In this document: positions 1 to 8,986 of the stretch, one piece after another
Layout of the letters: each line of letters begins with the position of its first letter
How positions within the stretch are numbered: the stretch's first letter is position 1
Source of the DNA: Candidatus Limosilactobacillus faecipullorum
GTDB taxonomy: Bacteria > Bacillota > Bacilli > Lactobacillales > Lactobacillaceae
DNA length: 44,402 nucleotides
NCBI GenBank assembly: GCA_019118465.1
Contig: DWYX01000057.1
Coordinates: 1-44,402 of the forward strand
Direction of reading: 5' to 3'
Translations under genes and position numbers: made by a program
The notes under the pieces: generated by a model
The model's input: the letters and a program-made list of their open reading frames with translations, nothing else
The model's database searches: none
Told to the model about the DNA's origin: nothing

Positions 1-1
1 T

Positions 2-88
2 TCTTGTGGAGCTAAACAAGGACGGATTTATCTGGATGAAGCAACAAGTAGACCACTTGGTCAATTGGTAAAAAATTTAAGACTCTAA
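2..88 (+). CDS. C-terminal end of an unidentified protein (partial)
   Basis: An open frame runs in from the left edge and stops at TAA 86-88, giving the last 28 residues of a protein ending in LVKNLRL. It contains no motif I can recognise and I cannot name the family. In related genomes a helicase or other housekeeping gene often precedes alaS, but nothing visible here proves that. The frame could also be chance, as it is short; the independent promoter and T-box of alaS begin about 60 bases after its stop, which fits a gene end. Confidence 0.35.
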   Translation, partial: SCGAKQGRIYLDEATSRPLGQLVKNLRL

Positions 89-145
89 AAGTGCATATAT
101 ACGGGTTGCCCCCAAAACCTTGACAGATACCCTTTTTATCCAAAC

Positions 146-174
146 TTGATTTCGGGTGAAGCCTTTTGTATAAT
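146..174 (+). promoter_or_regulatory. Promoter of the alaS T-box transcript
   Basis: TTGATT at 146-151 and TATAAT at 169-174 are separated by 17 bases. Transcription would begin near 181, just before the T-box leader. Confidence 0.7.
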
Positions 175-202
175 GTTAGCGTATTTGGGACATGACCTAA
201 GT

Positions 203-371
203 TGGACCAAATTTCAGCGAGCCACGGGAAGATGAAAAGTGGTAATTTGGGATTTAGGTTGCTACCCAGTTTGAAAATAAAAATAATTTGCTTAAAGTGG
301 CTACGAAATCCATCGTTGCAAGCAGAGTGGTACCGCGTCTTGGCGTCTCTGTTCCGACGGTGGATTTTGTT
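203..371 (+). promoter_or_regulatory. T-box riboswitch, alanine specifier, controlling alaS
   Basis: The leader carries the T-box hallmark AGAGTGGTACCGCG at 324-337, whose family consensus is AGGGTGGNACCGCG and which pairs with the free NCCA end of uncharged tRNA. A stem I-like block (CAGCGAGCC near 215, AAGATGA near 229) precedes a candidate specifier codon GCT at 261-263 followed by A, matching alanine and the gene downstream. Terminator arms are 308-318 and 355-365, followed by a T-rich run to about 376; the T-box sequence lies between them and would form the competing antiterminator. Expected behaviour from the family is readthrough when tRNA-Ala is uncharged. The specifier position was assigned by eye; a second GCT at 300-302 is less well placed. 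Confidence 0.88.
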
Positions 372-391
372 TTTTATAAGAAAGGATGAGA

Positions 392-3043
392 ATGGTGAAA
401 GAATTAAAGAAGCTTAATAGTGCCCAAGTTCGGCGGATGTACTTGGACTTCTTTATTCAACACGGTCACACGGAAATGCCAAGTCGTTCCCTTGTGCCAG
501 TTGATGACCCAACTTTACTCTGGATTAACTCTGGGGTGGCAACAATGAAGAAGTACTTTGACGGACAAGTTGTTCCAAAGAATCCGCGGATGACTTCTTC
601 CCAAAAGAGTATTCGGACCAATGATATTGAAAACGTGGGGAAGACAGCCCGGCACCACACGATGTTTGAAATGTTGGGGAACTTCTCCGTTGGGGATTAC
701 TTCAAGGACGAAGTAATCCCTTGGGCCTGGGAACTTTTGACCAGTGATGAATGGTTTGGCTTTGATCCCGAACGGCTCTACATTACTTACTATCCAAAGG
801 ATGAAGCGGCTAAGAAGAATTGGCTGAAGGCTGGGGTTAAGGAAGACCACTTGATTGCCGATCAAGACAATTTTTGGGATATTGGTCAAGGTCCTTCGGG
901 TCCAGATACGGAAATTTTTTACGATCGGGGACAAGAATTTAATAACTTACCAGAAGATGATCCCGAAAGTTACCCAGGTGGTGAAAATGAACGGTACCTT
1001 GAAATCTGGAACATCGTCTTTTCCCAATTCAACCATACCCCAGAAGATACTTATGAACCATTGCCACATAAGAACATTGATACGGGGATGGGGCTTGAAC
1101 GGGTCGTTTCCATTTTTGAAAACGCCCCAACCAACTTTGAAACCGATCTCTTTATGCCATTAATCAAGCAAGTTGAAAGCTTCAGTGATGGTAAGAAGTA
1201 TAGTGAAAACAAGACTGACGATATCCAATTTAAGATTATCGCTGACCACATCCGGTCAATTACCTTTGCCATCAATGATGGTGCTTTGCCATCCAACATG
1301 GGCCGGGGTTACGTCATTCGGCGACTTTTACGGCGGTCGGTTGTTGCTGGTAAGAAGCTTGGAATTGACGAACCGTTCTTGGCTAAGATGGTGCCAACGG
1401 TTGGTGAAATCATGAAGGACTACTACCCAGATGTTTTGGAAAACGCTGATTACGTGGCCAAGGTTATCAAGTCTGAAGAAGACCGGTTCAGCGCAACTTT
1501 GAACGGTGGTTTGAGCCTCTTGAACCAAGTGATCGCAGAAGCGAAGACCTCTGGCACCAAGCAAATTGATGGGGAAACAGCCTTCAAGCTTTACGATACT
1601 TATGGCTTCCCAGTTGAATTGACCGAAGAATACGCCGCTGACGAAGGCTTAACGGTTGATGATAAGGGCTTTGCGGCTGCCATGACGGAACAACAAAACC
1701 GGGCCCGGAATGCCCGTGACATGGATAACGGGATGGGTGTTCAAACGGACCTCTGGACCGATTTCAAAGATGAAAGCAAGTACGTTGGTTACACCGACCT
1801 TGAAGTTGAAAACGCCAAGGTAATCGGTTTGGCTAGTGATGGTCAACACGTTGAAAGTGCTGAGCCTAGTGCTGAAGATGTCGAAGTAATCTTTGACCAA
1901 ACGCCATTCTACGCCGAAATGGGTGGACAAGTGGCCGATACTGGTGACATCATCGATAACTACGGCAAAGTTGTTGGTCGGGTGGTTGATGTTCAACACG
2001 CGCCAAACCAACAAAACTTACACCGGGTTCAACTAAATGAACCATTGAAGTTAGGTGCTCGTTACAAGTTAGTTGTTGACCGGGCGCGCCACTTGAAGAT
2101 TGAAAAGAACCACACGGCAACCCACTTGCTTGACCAAGCTTTGCGGAACGTCCTTGGTGGTCATACTCAACAAGCGGGTTCCTTAGTGGAAGCCCACTAC
2201 CTCCGGTTTGACTTTAACCACTTCGGCCAAGTAACGGCGGAAGACTTAAAGAAGGTTGAAGACATGGTTAACGAACAAATCTGGAAGGAAATTCCAGTGA
2301 CGACCGTTGAAACCGATATTGATTCTGCTAAGAAGATGGGGGCGATTGCCCTCTTCTCTGACAAGTACGGTGACACTGTTCGGGTTGTTAAGATCGGTGA
2401 CTTCAACACTGAATTCTGTGGTGGGGATCACGTTAAGAACACTAACGAACTTGGCCTCTTCAAGATTGTTTCTGAAGGTGGGGTTGGTGCTGGTGTTCGG
2501 CGGATCGAAGCCGTTACCGCAAGCGACGCCTTCAAGTTTATGCAAGAACGGCTTGACTTGCTTGACCAAGCTGCTAGTGAAGTTAAGGCCGTTCGGGTTA
2601 AGGATGTGCCGCACCGTTTAACTGAAATCCAAGCTGATTTGAAGGAAACTAAGAAGGCTAACGAAGCCTTACAAGCTAAGGTAGCTGCTCAACAAGCCGG
2701 TGCTGTCTTTGACAAGGTCGAAGCCACGGCTAAGGGTTCCTTGATTGCGGCAGTTGTTAAGGTTGCTGGAATGGGTCAATTACGGCAAATGGCTGACGAA
2801 TGGCGGCAAAAGAACTTGTCTGATGTCTTGGTTCTTGGGACGGCAGTTGATGACAAGGCTAATTTGTTAGTTGCCGTCAGTGATGCTAAGAGCAAGGAAT
2901 TAAAGGCTGGTGACTTGATTAAGGCTATTGCCCCAGCAATCAACGGTGGCGGTGGTGGTCGTCCAACCCTTGCCCAAGCTGGTGGAAAGAATCCTGCCGG
3001 TCTTCAAACAGCAATCGACCAAGCGAAGGAATGGATGAAGTAG
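392..3043 (+). CDS. alaS: Alanine--tRNA ligase
   Basis: Cytosolic class II synthetase that charges tRNA-Ala. The 883-residue length is normal for bacterial AlaRS. The N-terminal part holds the catalytic core (TARHHTMFEMLGNFS near residue 85), followed by the tRNA-recognition region, the editing domain with HTATHLLDQALR, the Zn-binding CGGDHV motif, and a C-terminal DHHA1-type region ending in NGGGGGRPTLAQAGG. An ATG at 386 is possible, but the AAAGG at 381-385 would then touch the start codon; ATG 392 has normal spacing and gives MVKELKKL. The alanine T-box upstream independently supports the assignment. Confidence 0.98.
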   Translation: MVKELKKLNSAQVRRMYLDFFIQHGHTEMPSRSLVPVDDPTLLWINSGVATMKKYFDGQVVPKNPRMTSSQKSIRTNDIENVGKTARHHTMFEMLGNFSVGDYFKDEVIPWAWELLTSDEWFGFDPERLYITYYPKDEAAKKNWLKAGVKEDHLIADQDNFWDIGQGPSGPDTEIFYDRGQEFNNLPEDDPESYPGGENERYLEIWNIVFSQFNHTPEDTYEPLPHKNIDTGMGLERVVSIFENAPTNFETDLFMPLIKQVESFSDGKKYSENKTDDIQFKIIADHIRSITFAINDGALPSNMGRGYVIRRLLRRSVVAGKKLGIDEPFLAKMVPTVGEIMKDYYPDVLENADYVAKVIKSEEDRFSATLNGGLSLLNQVIAEAKTSGTKQIDGETAFKLYDTYGFPVELTEEYAADEGLTVDDKGFAAAMTEQQNRARNARDMDNGMGVQTDLWTDFKDESKYVGYTDLEVENAKVIGLASDGQHVESAEPSAEDVEVIFDQTPFYAEMGGQVADTGDIIDNYGKVVGRVVDVQHAPNQQNLHRVQLNEPLKLGARYKLVVDRARHLKIEKNHTATHLLDQALRNVLGGHTQQAGSLVEAHYLRFDFNHFGQVTAEDLKKVEDMVNEQIWKEIPVTTVETDIDSAKKMGAIALFSDKYGDTVRVVKIGDFNTEFCGGDHVKNTNELGLFKIVSEGGVGAGVRRIEAVTASDAFKFMQERLDLLDQAASEVKAVRVKDVPHRLTEIQADLKETKKANEALQAKVAAQQAGAVFDKVEATAKGSLIAAVVKVAGMGQLRQMADEWRQKNLSDVLVLGTAVDDKANLLVAVSDAKSKELKAGDLIKAIAPAINGGGGGRPTLAQAGGKNPAGLQTAIDQAKEWMK

Positions 3044-3044
3044 G

Positions 3045-3342
3045 AAAAGGCTCCATCGGAATCGTATGATGATAAGAGAAAAGAATCGCGAACGCTGGCG
3101 CTAGCCAGGTTTGAGATTCTAGAGTACAGATCCCGAAGTGGAGCTGGATTACGTGGATACAAGGTTGATCTGCTAGCTAATCCATAACTCCTTGTATTGA
3201 ACCTATGATATAGAAAAGGTCGGGAGCAAACCTTCTCGACTACCTGGCAAGGCCAAGGAGGATCGTGCCGACTGGAGGGAAGGCAATATTCACTTAGCTA
3301 CTGCCTCAACCATAGTTTCTGTATGATGTTCGGAGGTACGAG
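3045..3342 (+). repeat. Interspersed intergenic repeat, copy downstream of alaS
   Basis: This noncoding stretch shares blocks with other gaps in the window. GATGATAAGAGAAAAGAATCG (3068 onward) recurs near 20706. The following hairpin CTGGCGCTAGCCAG recurs in altered form (CTGGCGTTAGCTAG) with wobble pairs keeping the stem. The block around 3265-3310 resembles the GTGCGACCGTTAGGGAAG...ATTCAGCTACTG block at 24986 and in the reverse complement near 29435. The end, TAGTTTCTG...TTCGGAGGTACGA, recurs near 16497. No protein frame is convincing. It may be a long 3' untranslated region of alaS or an independent element. Confidence 0.65.
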
Positions 3343-3385
3343 AGCGGCTGGAAAGAAACACAATTTTCTTTCCAGCCGCTTTTTT
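3343..3385 (+). terminator. Rho-independent terminator after the alaS repeat region
   Basis: AGCGGCTGGAAAGA pairs with TCTTTCCAGCCGCT across a short loop, followed by a run of T. It belongs to the recurrent GGCTGGGAAG-type terminator found after several genes in this window. Confidence 0.85.
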
Positions 3386-3440
3386 AATCAAAATAATAGA
3401 AAATCACCATAACAAGGACTAAATCCGGCATAATATGCGC

Positions 3441-3841
3441 TTGGCGAAACGTTGGCGGCACTTTACCAAAGGCTTCTATAGCTCAGTGGAGAGTGATGCC
3501 AATGAAAAAGGTTAGAAAATTATTGTGGCATGGACCTCCCACATTTTGGAAAGGAACAACCAATCATGTATCGGTACGATGCGTACCATCTCATCACTGA
3601 CCAAGCTAGTGACGATGCTTGGAAAGCTAACTAATCACAAGTACGATTCGTTGCTTGGGTTTGTACTCACGTTGCAGTATCACGGGTCTTTGTTTTATTA
3701 CCAAGTACGGCCCGCGTCGATAGAATTAGAGCAACAAAAACCGTCCGGAGTTTGGAGTCTCCGGACGGTTGCTAAAACAGATGTTTAAGCGCCGTCAATT
3801 TCTCGACGCAGCTACGGAGTTCCAGCTCTGTAGCCTTTTTC
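3441..3841 (+). ncRNA. Candidate structured noncoding RNA, unassigned
   Basis: About 400 bases with unusually dense pairing. The ends pair: GTTGGCGGCACTT (3451-3463) with AAGCGCCGTCAAT (3787-3799), 12 of 13 positions including wobbles. Inside are hairpins 3497-3503/3522-3530, 3573-3577/3583-3587, CCAAGC 3601-3606/GCTTGG 3617-3622, 3640-3646/3661-3667, and a very strong CCGTCCGGAG 3741-3750/CTCCGGACGG 3759-3768 extended by AGCAA/TTGCT. A terminator, GCTACGGAG 3811-3819/CTCTGTAGC 3826-3834 plus T run, closes it. A weak -10 (CATAAT 3429-3434) precedes it. I looked for RNase P, tmRNA and SRP signatures and did not find them. The only reading frame across it (3525-3788) overlaps the hairpins and has no recognisable protein. 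Function unknown. Confidence 0.5.
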
Positions 3842-3921
3842 TATTTCTAGTTATATTGGATTGTCAGTATTTTGCAATGACAACACAAAAAGTTTATTTA
3901 AGCCGAATTGAAGGCTGAAAA

Positions 3922-3950
3922 TTGTACTTTTAGGGTGGATAATGTAAAAT
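3922..3950 (+). promoter_or_regulatory. Promoter of the ireB-ruvX-DUF1292 operon
   Basis: TTGTAC at 3922-3927 and TAAAAT at 3945-3950 with a 17-base spacer, about 30 bases before the ireB ribosome binding site. Confidence 0.75.
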
Positions 3951-3982
3951 AGATAATTGATAAACTTGTGGAGGTGACCAAA

Positions 3983-4243
3983 ATGGCTAGCGATGAAACA
4001 ATGTTTTTTGATTTTGGTCAAAAGCATCAAAAAGACGTTAAGGAAACGTTGAAAACGGTATACGAAGCCTTAGAAGAAAAGGGCTATAATCCAATTAACC
4101 AAATCGTGGGGTATCTATTATCTGGGGATCCAGCTTACATTCCGCGGCTTAACAATGCTCGGAACTTAATCCGCCAACACGAACGTGATGAAATTATCGA
4201 AGAGCTGGTTAAGGATTACTTGAAGCGAAATGGTGAACACTAA
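3983..4243 (+). CDS. ireB: IreB family regulatory phosphoprotein (UPF0297, YrzL)
   Basis: Small cytosolic protein of 86 residues, typical of the family, with the conserved [10 protein letters not shown]-terminus and [19 protein letters not shown] core. In enterococci IreB is a substrate of the Ser/Thr kinase IreK and affects cephalosporin resistance; the function here is inferred from family membership. An in-frame GTG at 3968 exists, but GGAGGTGA at 3970-3977 is correctly spaced for ATG 3983, giving MASDETMFF. It is the first gene of a three-gene operon and its stop overlaps the ruvX start by one base, suggesting coupled translation. Confidence 0.95.
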   Translation: MASDETMFFDFGQKHQKDVKETLKTVYEALEEKGYNPINQIVGYLLSGDPAYIPRLNNARNLIRQHERDEIIEELVKDYLKRNGEH

Positions 4244-4680
4244 TGCGGTTAATGGGTTTAGATGTCGGTTCAAAAACCGTGGGGATTGCCGAAAGTGACC
4301 CCTTAGGTTGGACGGCGCAAGGGATCGAAATCATTCCAATTGATGAAGACGAGGAAGTTTTTGGCCTTGATCGGGTAGCGGAACTAATGAAGGGCCGGCA
4401 GATTGCTGGCTTCGTGGTTGGCTTACCCAAAAATATGAATAATACGGAAGGTCCCCGGGTCGAAGCAGCCCGCCGTTATGGAGCAATGCTAGAAGAAAGG
4501 TTTGGGTTACCCGTTGACTACCAAGACGAACGGTTAACAACGGTCCAAGCTCACCGGATGTTGGTGGAAGAGGCCGACATTTCGCGACGGAAGCAAAAGA
4601 AAGTCATTGATGAATTAGCGGCGAGCTTGATTTTACAAAATTACCTTGACCGAAAGGGAAAATTAACCGCCAGATTGTGA
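4243..4680 (+). CDS. ruvX: Holliday junction resolvase-like RNase (YqgF/RuvX)
   Basis: RNase H-fold protein of 145 residues. The N-terminal [12 protein letters not shown] supplies the first acidic residue, [14 protein letters not shown] is the central family motif, YQDERLTT carries the conserved DER, and [15 protein letters not shown] near the C-terminus carries the last acidic residue. YqgF proteins are linked to pre-16S rRNA 5'-end maturation and are also annotated as putative Holliday junction resolvases. The ATG overlaps the ireB stop by one base. The alaS-ireB-ruvX-yrzB order is conserved in Bacillota and supports the call. Confidence 0.95.
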   Translation: MRLMGLDVGSKTVGIAESDPLGWTAQGIEIIPIDEDEEVFGLDRVAELMKGRQIAGFVVGLPKNMNNTEGPRVEAARRYGAMLEERFGLPVDYQDERLTTVQAHRMLVEEADISRRKQKKVIDELAASLILQNYLDRKGKLTARL

Positions 4681-4689
4681 GGAAGAAAA

Positions 4690-5001
4690 ATGGCAGAAGA
4701 GATTAAACCAATTCAAGACGACGGCGAAGTGTTTACGCTCGTTGACGAAAAAGGCAATGAAGAACTTTATAAGGAAGCAATGCGCTTTCAAAACCCGGAA
4801 ACCGGTAAGTGGTACATTTGTCTTTACCCACTAGACCAAGAAAACGACGACGAAGTTGATATTCAAGCCTTCGCTTTCAATGAACCGGCAGATGATAGCG
4901 AAGAACTTCAACTGCTCCCGATTGAAAGTGATGAAGAATGGGACATGGTCCAAGAAGTAATGAACACCTTTATTGATGATGAAGGGAACTTGAACTTGTA
5001 A
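4690..5001 (+). CDS. DUF1292 protein (YrzB family)
   Basis: Acidic cytosolic protein of 103 residues, rich in Asp and Glu, with the family pattern of a short beta-rich domain (FTLVDEKGNEELYKEA, followed by YICLYPLDQE). It belongs to DUF1292, for which no firm function is known to me. It begins nine bases after the ruvX stop with a GAGGAAG ribosome binding site and is the last gene of the ireB operon; a terminator follows directly. Confidence 0.92.
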   Translation: MAEEIKPIQDDGEVFTLVDEKGNEELYKEAMRFQNPETGKWYICLYPLDQENDDEVDIQAFAFNEPADDSEELQLLPIESDEEWDMVQEVMNTFIDDEGNLNL

Positions 5002-5017
5002 TTTTAGATACTAAAAA

Positions 5018-5066
5018 GGCTGCCAATGTGAGGTTGGGTAAAACCTCTTGATTGGTAGCCTAAATT
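5018..5066. terminator. Bidirectional terminator between DUF1292 gene and rnhC
   Basis: GGCTGCCAAT (5018-5027) pairs with ATTGGTAGCC (5051-5060), with an inner GAGGTT/AACCTC stem; A run on one side and T run on the other serve the two convergent genes. Confidence 0.85.
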
Positions 5067-5078
5067 TTTAGTTTTAAT

Positions 5079-5975
5079 TTATTTAAGAGCTCGCTTAACT
5101 TTTTTCGTGTTAGCAAAGTGAAGTTTGGCGAAATGATCAAGATCCTTGCCGGCTTTAACCAGTTTAATCGCTACTTGGTCAACCGTGCTACCAGCTCCGA
5201 TGGGGAGGGTCATCCCGGCTTCATCAGAAAGGCGGTTCATGGTTGCAAGCGAGTAGGCCCGGGCAATAATTGAAGCAGCTGCGACAGCAACGTGATAACT
5301 TTCACCTTTTTCTTTGAAGTACACTTGATCTTTTAAGATCCGGTCCTGTCCCTTTAAATAGTTAAAGTAGGTCTTAGCCTGGACAAACTGATCGATGAGG
5401 ATTGAATCGGGTTTAGTGGGGGCAATTTTATCCAAGACTTTTAACAAAACAAAATTATGGCAGAGAGCCTTTAATTGAGCCTGATTGTATTGGTTAATTA
5501 AGCGGTTATAGTCATGCGGAGCAAGGTCTAAGACGTGGTAGGGACAACGTTGTTCGATGGCCTTTGCCAGTTCTAGAATCTTGGGGTCAGTTAGTTTTTT
5601 TGAATCTTTCACCCCAAGTTTGATGAGTTCATCAACTTGATCTGCTGGTACAAAAACGGCAGCGGTCGTTAAGGGACCAAAATAAGCACCAGTTCCGACT
5701 TCATCCGAGCCTAAAACGGCCAAGTGAGCAAAGTTAGCAGGAAGGTCGGATGCTACTTTCTTTGGTGAATGTGGCGTTGAATTGGTGCCCCAACGGCCGG
5801 CTTCTTTTTCTGCTAGCGGTCCTTGAAAGAGAACTTTGCCGGATTTGTATCCCGTGATCGTAACACCGGTAATCTTACTGGCGAAAACCGCCCCATTCGG
5901 GAGCTTGCGGTTAGCCGGGTAGGTTGCGGCTATTTCATCTAATTGGCTAGGAGTAACTTTGATAACAGCTTGCAT
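5079..5975 (-). CDS. rnhC: Ribonuclease HIII
   Basis: Type 2 RNase H that degrades the RNA strand of RNA-DNA hybrids. The 298-residue protein has the N-terminal TBP-like domain typical of RNase HIII (residues 1-80, basic and glycine-rich) and the catalytic core starting at GSDEVGTGAYFGP, where the DEVG supplies the first acidic residues. LIDQF and VAAASIIARA are further core motifs. The start has GAAAGG seven bases upstream. It is transcribed away from cvpA-mutS2, an arrangement common in lactobacilli. Confidence 0.96.
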   Translation of the reverse strand: MQAVIKVTPSQLDEIAATYPANRKLPNGAVFASKITGVTITGYKSGKVLFQGPLAEKEAGRWGTNSTPHSPKKVASDLPANFAHLAVLGSDEVGTGAYFGPLTTAAVFVPADQVDELIKLGVKDSKKLTDPKILELAKAIEQRCPYHVLDLAPHDYNRLINQYNQAQLKALCHNFVLLKVLDKIAPTKPDSILIDQFVQAKTYFNYLKGQDRILKDQVYFKEKGESYHVAVAAASIIARAYSLATMNRLSDEAGMTLPIGAGSTVDQVAIKLVKAGKDLDHFAKLHFANTKKVKRALK

Positions 5976-6001
5976 TTCAATTTCCTTTCACATTGAGAGT
6001 G

Positions 6002-6007
6002 TATAAT
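6002..6007 (+). promoter_or_regulatory. Likely -10 element for cvpA-mutS2
   Basis: TATAAT at 6002-6007 sits 32 bases before cvpA; the -35 region is weak. It lies next to the rnhC start, so the divergent promoters are very close. Confidence 0.5.
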
Positions 6008-6039
6008 TAATCTTACCAAATTTTCAAAGAGGATCGCTT

Positions 6040-6567
6040 ATGATTTTAACAACCGCCATCTTAGTGCTCCTGTTGGGCTGTTTTATTAATGGCAAGGAAC
6101 GGGGCTTAGTTCAAATCTTACTTTCAACCATCACCTATTTCTGTGGGTGGTTTTTAGCGCACTTTGCGGCGGAACCTTTAGGAAATGCCCTGGCTAGCAT
6201 GCTCCCAGCAATTGGTGACCATGGGAGTGCCGCTAGTTCTACTAGTCTAGTCACGACTAGTACCAATACTTTCTTTTACCATGGTATAGCCTTCATGGTG
6301 ATTTTTTGGGGGACTAGTTTTTTAGGCCGATGGTTGATGCGGACACTGCGGTTTATTAAGAAGGTTCCGGTGGTTGGCACCGTTAATCGTTATGGGGGCG
6401 CAGCTTTGAGCTTCTTAGTTGGTTACGTAATTATTTTTATGTTACTAGTAGTCTTTCAATACTTACCAGGAACCTGGTGGCAAAACCAATTGGCTGAATC
6501 AGGGCTTGCTCAGCTAATGATCCAAAAAACGCCTGGCCTAGCCCGGGCAGCTTTAAGTTGGCTGTAG
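6040..6567 (+). CDS. cvpA: CvpA family membrane protein
   Basis: Integral membrane protein of 175 residues with about four hydrophobic segments (residues 1-12, 22-42, 80-100, 125-145). GLVQILLSTITYFCGWFLA at the N-terminus and GAALSFLVGYVIIF near the third to fourth segment match the CvpA/colicin V production family. The true role in Bacillota is not settled. It is directly upstream of mutS2 (21 bases), a conserved pairing. The ribosome binding site is AGAGGAT. Confidence 0.88.
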   Translation: MILTTAILVLLLGCFINGKERGLVQILLSTITYFCGWFLAHFAAEPLGNALASMLPAIGDHGSAASSTSLVTTSTNTFFYHGIAFMVIFWGTSFLGRWLMRTLRFIKKVPVVGTVNRYGGAALSFLVGYVIIFMLLVVFQYLPGTWWQNQLAESGLAQLMIQKTPGLARAALSWL

Positions 6568-6588
6568 AACGATAGGGGGAGAAATTTG

Positions 6589-8961
6589 ATGAATGATAAA
6601 ATTCTAGCCACACTTGAATTTGATAAAATTAAGGGTCAATTAATTCCGTACCTCGCTTCCGCGGCGGGCCAACGGGAAGTTCAGGCCCTAGTCCCAGCAA
6701 CCGATTTAACAACCATCAACCATTGGTTAGCTGAAACTGAAGACGGGGCTGATATTCTGCGGCTTGAAGGGGGGATTCCCCTCCCCAGTTTGGCCGACGT
6801 TACCTCGCAATTAAAGCGGCTGAAGGTGCAAGCTAGTTTAAATGGGACGGAATTGGCTCAGATTGGTCAAGTTTTACGGGCTAGTATGGCTGTCCAAAAC
6901 TTCTTTGACCAATTGGCTGAAAAGAAGGTCCGCCTCCGGACAATTACTAATTCAGTTGGTCGTTTGGTGACGATTCCCAACATTACTAAGCGCCTCTTAG
7001 TGGCAATTGATCCGGACGGCCGGGTAACTGATGAGGCTTCTTCCAAGCTCCATGGCTTACGCCAATTAATCACTCAGACTGAAGGTGAAATCCGCCAATC
7101 CCTGGAACGCTATACCCGAGGAAAGGCGGCCAAACACCTGTCAGAACCAATCATCACCATCCGGGACGACCGGTACGTAATTCCGGTAATTGCTAAATAT
7201 CGGAATCAATTTGGCGGAATTGTCCATGATCAATCAGCTAGTGGTCAAACCTTGTATATTGAACCAGCAAGTACCATGGAATTAAATAATCGTCTCCGGA
7301 CGGCTCAAATCGAAGAACGACAAGAAGTCCGGCGAGTTTTAGCCGAACTTTCCAAGTTAATTGCCCCTTACCGGCAAGAAATTGGTGAGAACGAAAAGAT
7401 CTTGGGGCACTTAGACTTTATCAATGCCAAGGCTAAATTAGCCGCAGCAACCAAGGCTAGCTTACCGCTGGTAAATGACCACGGGGAAGTTTACTTACGG
7501 CAAGCGCGCCACCCGTTGATTGATCTAAAGCAGGTGGTTGCCAATGACATTATTTTAGGCAAAGACTACCAAGCCATTGTGATCACAGGTCCCAACACTG
7601 GTGGGAAGACGATTACTTTAAAGACTTTAGGGACGATTCAACTAATGGCGCAAGCCGGACTTTTCATCACGGCCAACGAAAATTCAAAAGTGACCGTTTT
7701 TGATAATATTTTTGCGGATATTGGGGATGAACAATCGCTTGAACAAAACCTCTCAACCTTCTCGGGTCACATGGAAAACGTCAAGCAGATTTTAGAAGCC
7801 ATGACGGCAAAATCCTTAGTCTTGTTAGATGAACTTGGTGCCGGAACGGATCCAAAAGAAGGGGCCGCTTTGGCAATAGCTATTTTGGATCAGATTGGAA
7901 CGGTTGGGGCGGAAGTTGTTATTACGACCCACTATCCAGAATTAAAGGTTTACGGTTATGATCGGGAGCAAACGATCAATGCCTCCATGGAATTTGATCA
8001 AGAAACCCTTAAGCCAACCTACCGGTTACTCCTTGGGATCCCTGGGCAATCAAACGGGATTGCGATTGCTAAGCGCTTGGGCCTTGATCAAGCCGTAACT
8101 CAAATGGCTGAATCACTGGTTGAGGATGATAGTCAAGAACTTAACGCCATGATTGGGGACTTGGTTGAACAACGTAAGGAAGTCCGTGAGAAGAATGAGG
8201 CTTTAACGAAGACCTTAGCGGATAGTGAAGCTAAGAATGCGGAATTAACTCAGAAACTGGATCGCTTCAATGAACAACGGGATAAGCTTTATGAAGATGC
8301 TCGCAAGAAGGCTAATCATGAAGTTTCACAGGCTAAGCGGAAGGCGGACCAAATTATCCATCATTTGCGGCAACTGGAAATGCAACAAGGGCGGTCAGTT
8401 AAAGAACACGAGTTAATTGATGCCCAAGGGGCTTTGAATGCCCTCCACCAAAACCCGCGGTTGAAGCACAATTCCGTGTTGCAACGGGCCAAAGCTAAGC
8501 ATGATCTTCATGTTGGGGATGCAGTACTGGTTAAATCCTATGGCCAACAAGGGGAGTTAATGAGCAAACGTGGTCACCACAAATGGGAAGTTCAACTTGG
8601 TATCTTGAAGATGGAAATTGATGAAGCCGACTTGGAAAAGCTTTCCAAGAAACAACTGCAAAAGCAAACTGACAAAGCGCCGAAACGGATGCGAGTCCGG
8701 ACCGTTCAAACCCGAAAGACGGGGGCACGGCTTGATCTTCGGGGCCATCGTTATGAACAAGCCCACAGTGAGCTGTCTGACTTTGTTGATCACGCTCTCT
8801 TAAACAATTTACCAAGCGTTACGATTATTCACGGGAAGGGGACCGGCGCTCTTCGGAAGATGACCCAAGAATACTTGCAAAGTAACCGGCGGGTGAAGTC
8901 CTTTTCTTATGCTTCACCAAGCAATGGTGGGGATGGGGCCACAATTGCTTACTTTGAGTAA
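6589..8961 (+). CDS. mutS2: Endonuclease MutS2 / ribosome rescue factor
   Basis: 790-residue MutS-family ATPase without the mismatch-recognition domain. The lever/clamp region comes first; the Walker A motif GPNTGGKT lies near residue 334, Walker B LLDELGAGTDP near 415, a coiled coil spans roughly 515-620, and a C-terminal Smr domain begins at LDLRG (about 715) with HGKGTGALR. Family members suppress homologous recombination and, in Bacillus, split collided ribosomes. An upstream TTG (6586) is possible; ATG 6589 has better spacing from AGGGGGA. Confidence 0.97.
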   Translation: MNDKILATLEFDKIKGQLIPYLASAAGQREVQALVPATDLTTINHWLAETEDGADILRLEGGIPLPSLADVTSQLKRLKVQASLNGTELAQIGQVLRASMAVQNFFDQLAEKKVRLRTITNSVGRLVTIPNITKRLLVAIDPDGRVTDEASSKLHGLRQLITQTEGEIRQSLERYTRGKAAKHLSEPIITIRDDRYVIPVIAKYRNQFGGIVHDQSASGQTLYIEPASTMELNNRLRTAQIEERQEVRRVLAELSKLIAPYRQEIGENEKILGHLDFINAKAKLAAATKASLPLVNDHGEVYLRQARHPLIDLKQVVANDIILGKDYQAIVITGPNTGGKTITLKTLGTIQLMAQAGLFITANENSKVTVFDNIFADIGDEQSLEQNLSTFSGHMENVKQILEAMTAKSLVLLDELGAGTDPKEGAALAIAILDQIGTVGAEVVITTHYPELKVYGYDREQTINASMEFDQETLKPTYRLLLGIPGQSNGIAIAKRLGLDQAVTQMAESLVEDDSQELNAMIGDLVEQRKEVREKNEALTKTLADSEAKNAELTQKLDRFNEQRDKLYEDARKKANHEVSQAKRKADQIIHHLRQLEMQQGRSVKEHELIDAQGALNALHQNPRLKHNSVLQRAKAKHDLHVGDAVLVKSYGQQGELMSKRGHHKWEVQLGILKMEIDEADLEKLSKKQLQKQTDKAPKRMRVRTVQTRKTGARLDLRGHRYEQAHSELSDFVDHALLNNLPSVTIIHGKGTGALRKMTQEYLQSNRRVKSFSYASPSNGGDGATIAYFE

Positions 8962-8986
8962 GACTTACAAAAAGTAGGCAGATTAT

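Noticed and set aside
202-417. 71-residue plus-strand frame upstream of alaS
   Set aside because: It coincides with the T-box leader and terminator and overlaps alaS; no protein features.
515-934. 139-residue minus-strand frame within alaS
   Set aside because: Shadow of the alaS codon pattern on the opposite strand.
3470-3534. tRNA-like start (GGCTTCTATAGCTCAGTGG) with a D-arm-like stem
   Set aside because: No T-arm, no proper anticodon loop and no acceptor partner follow; chance resemblance within the larger structured RNA.
3525-3788. 87-residue plus-strand frame in the gap after alaS
   Set aside because: It runs through strong hairpins of the RNA candidate, has no ribosome binding site and no recognisable protein.
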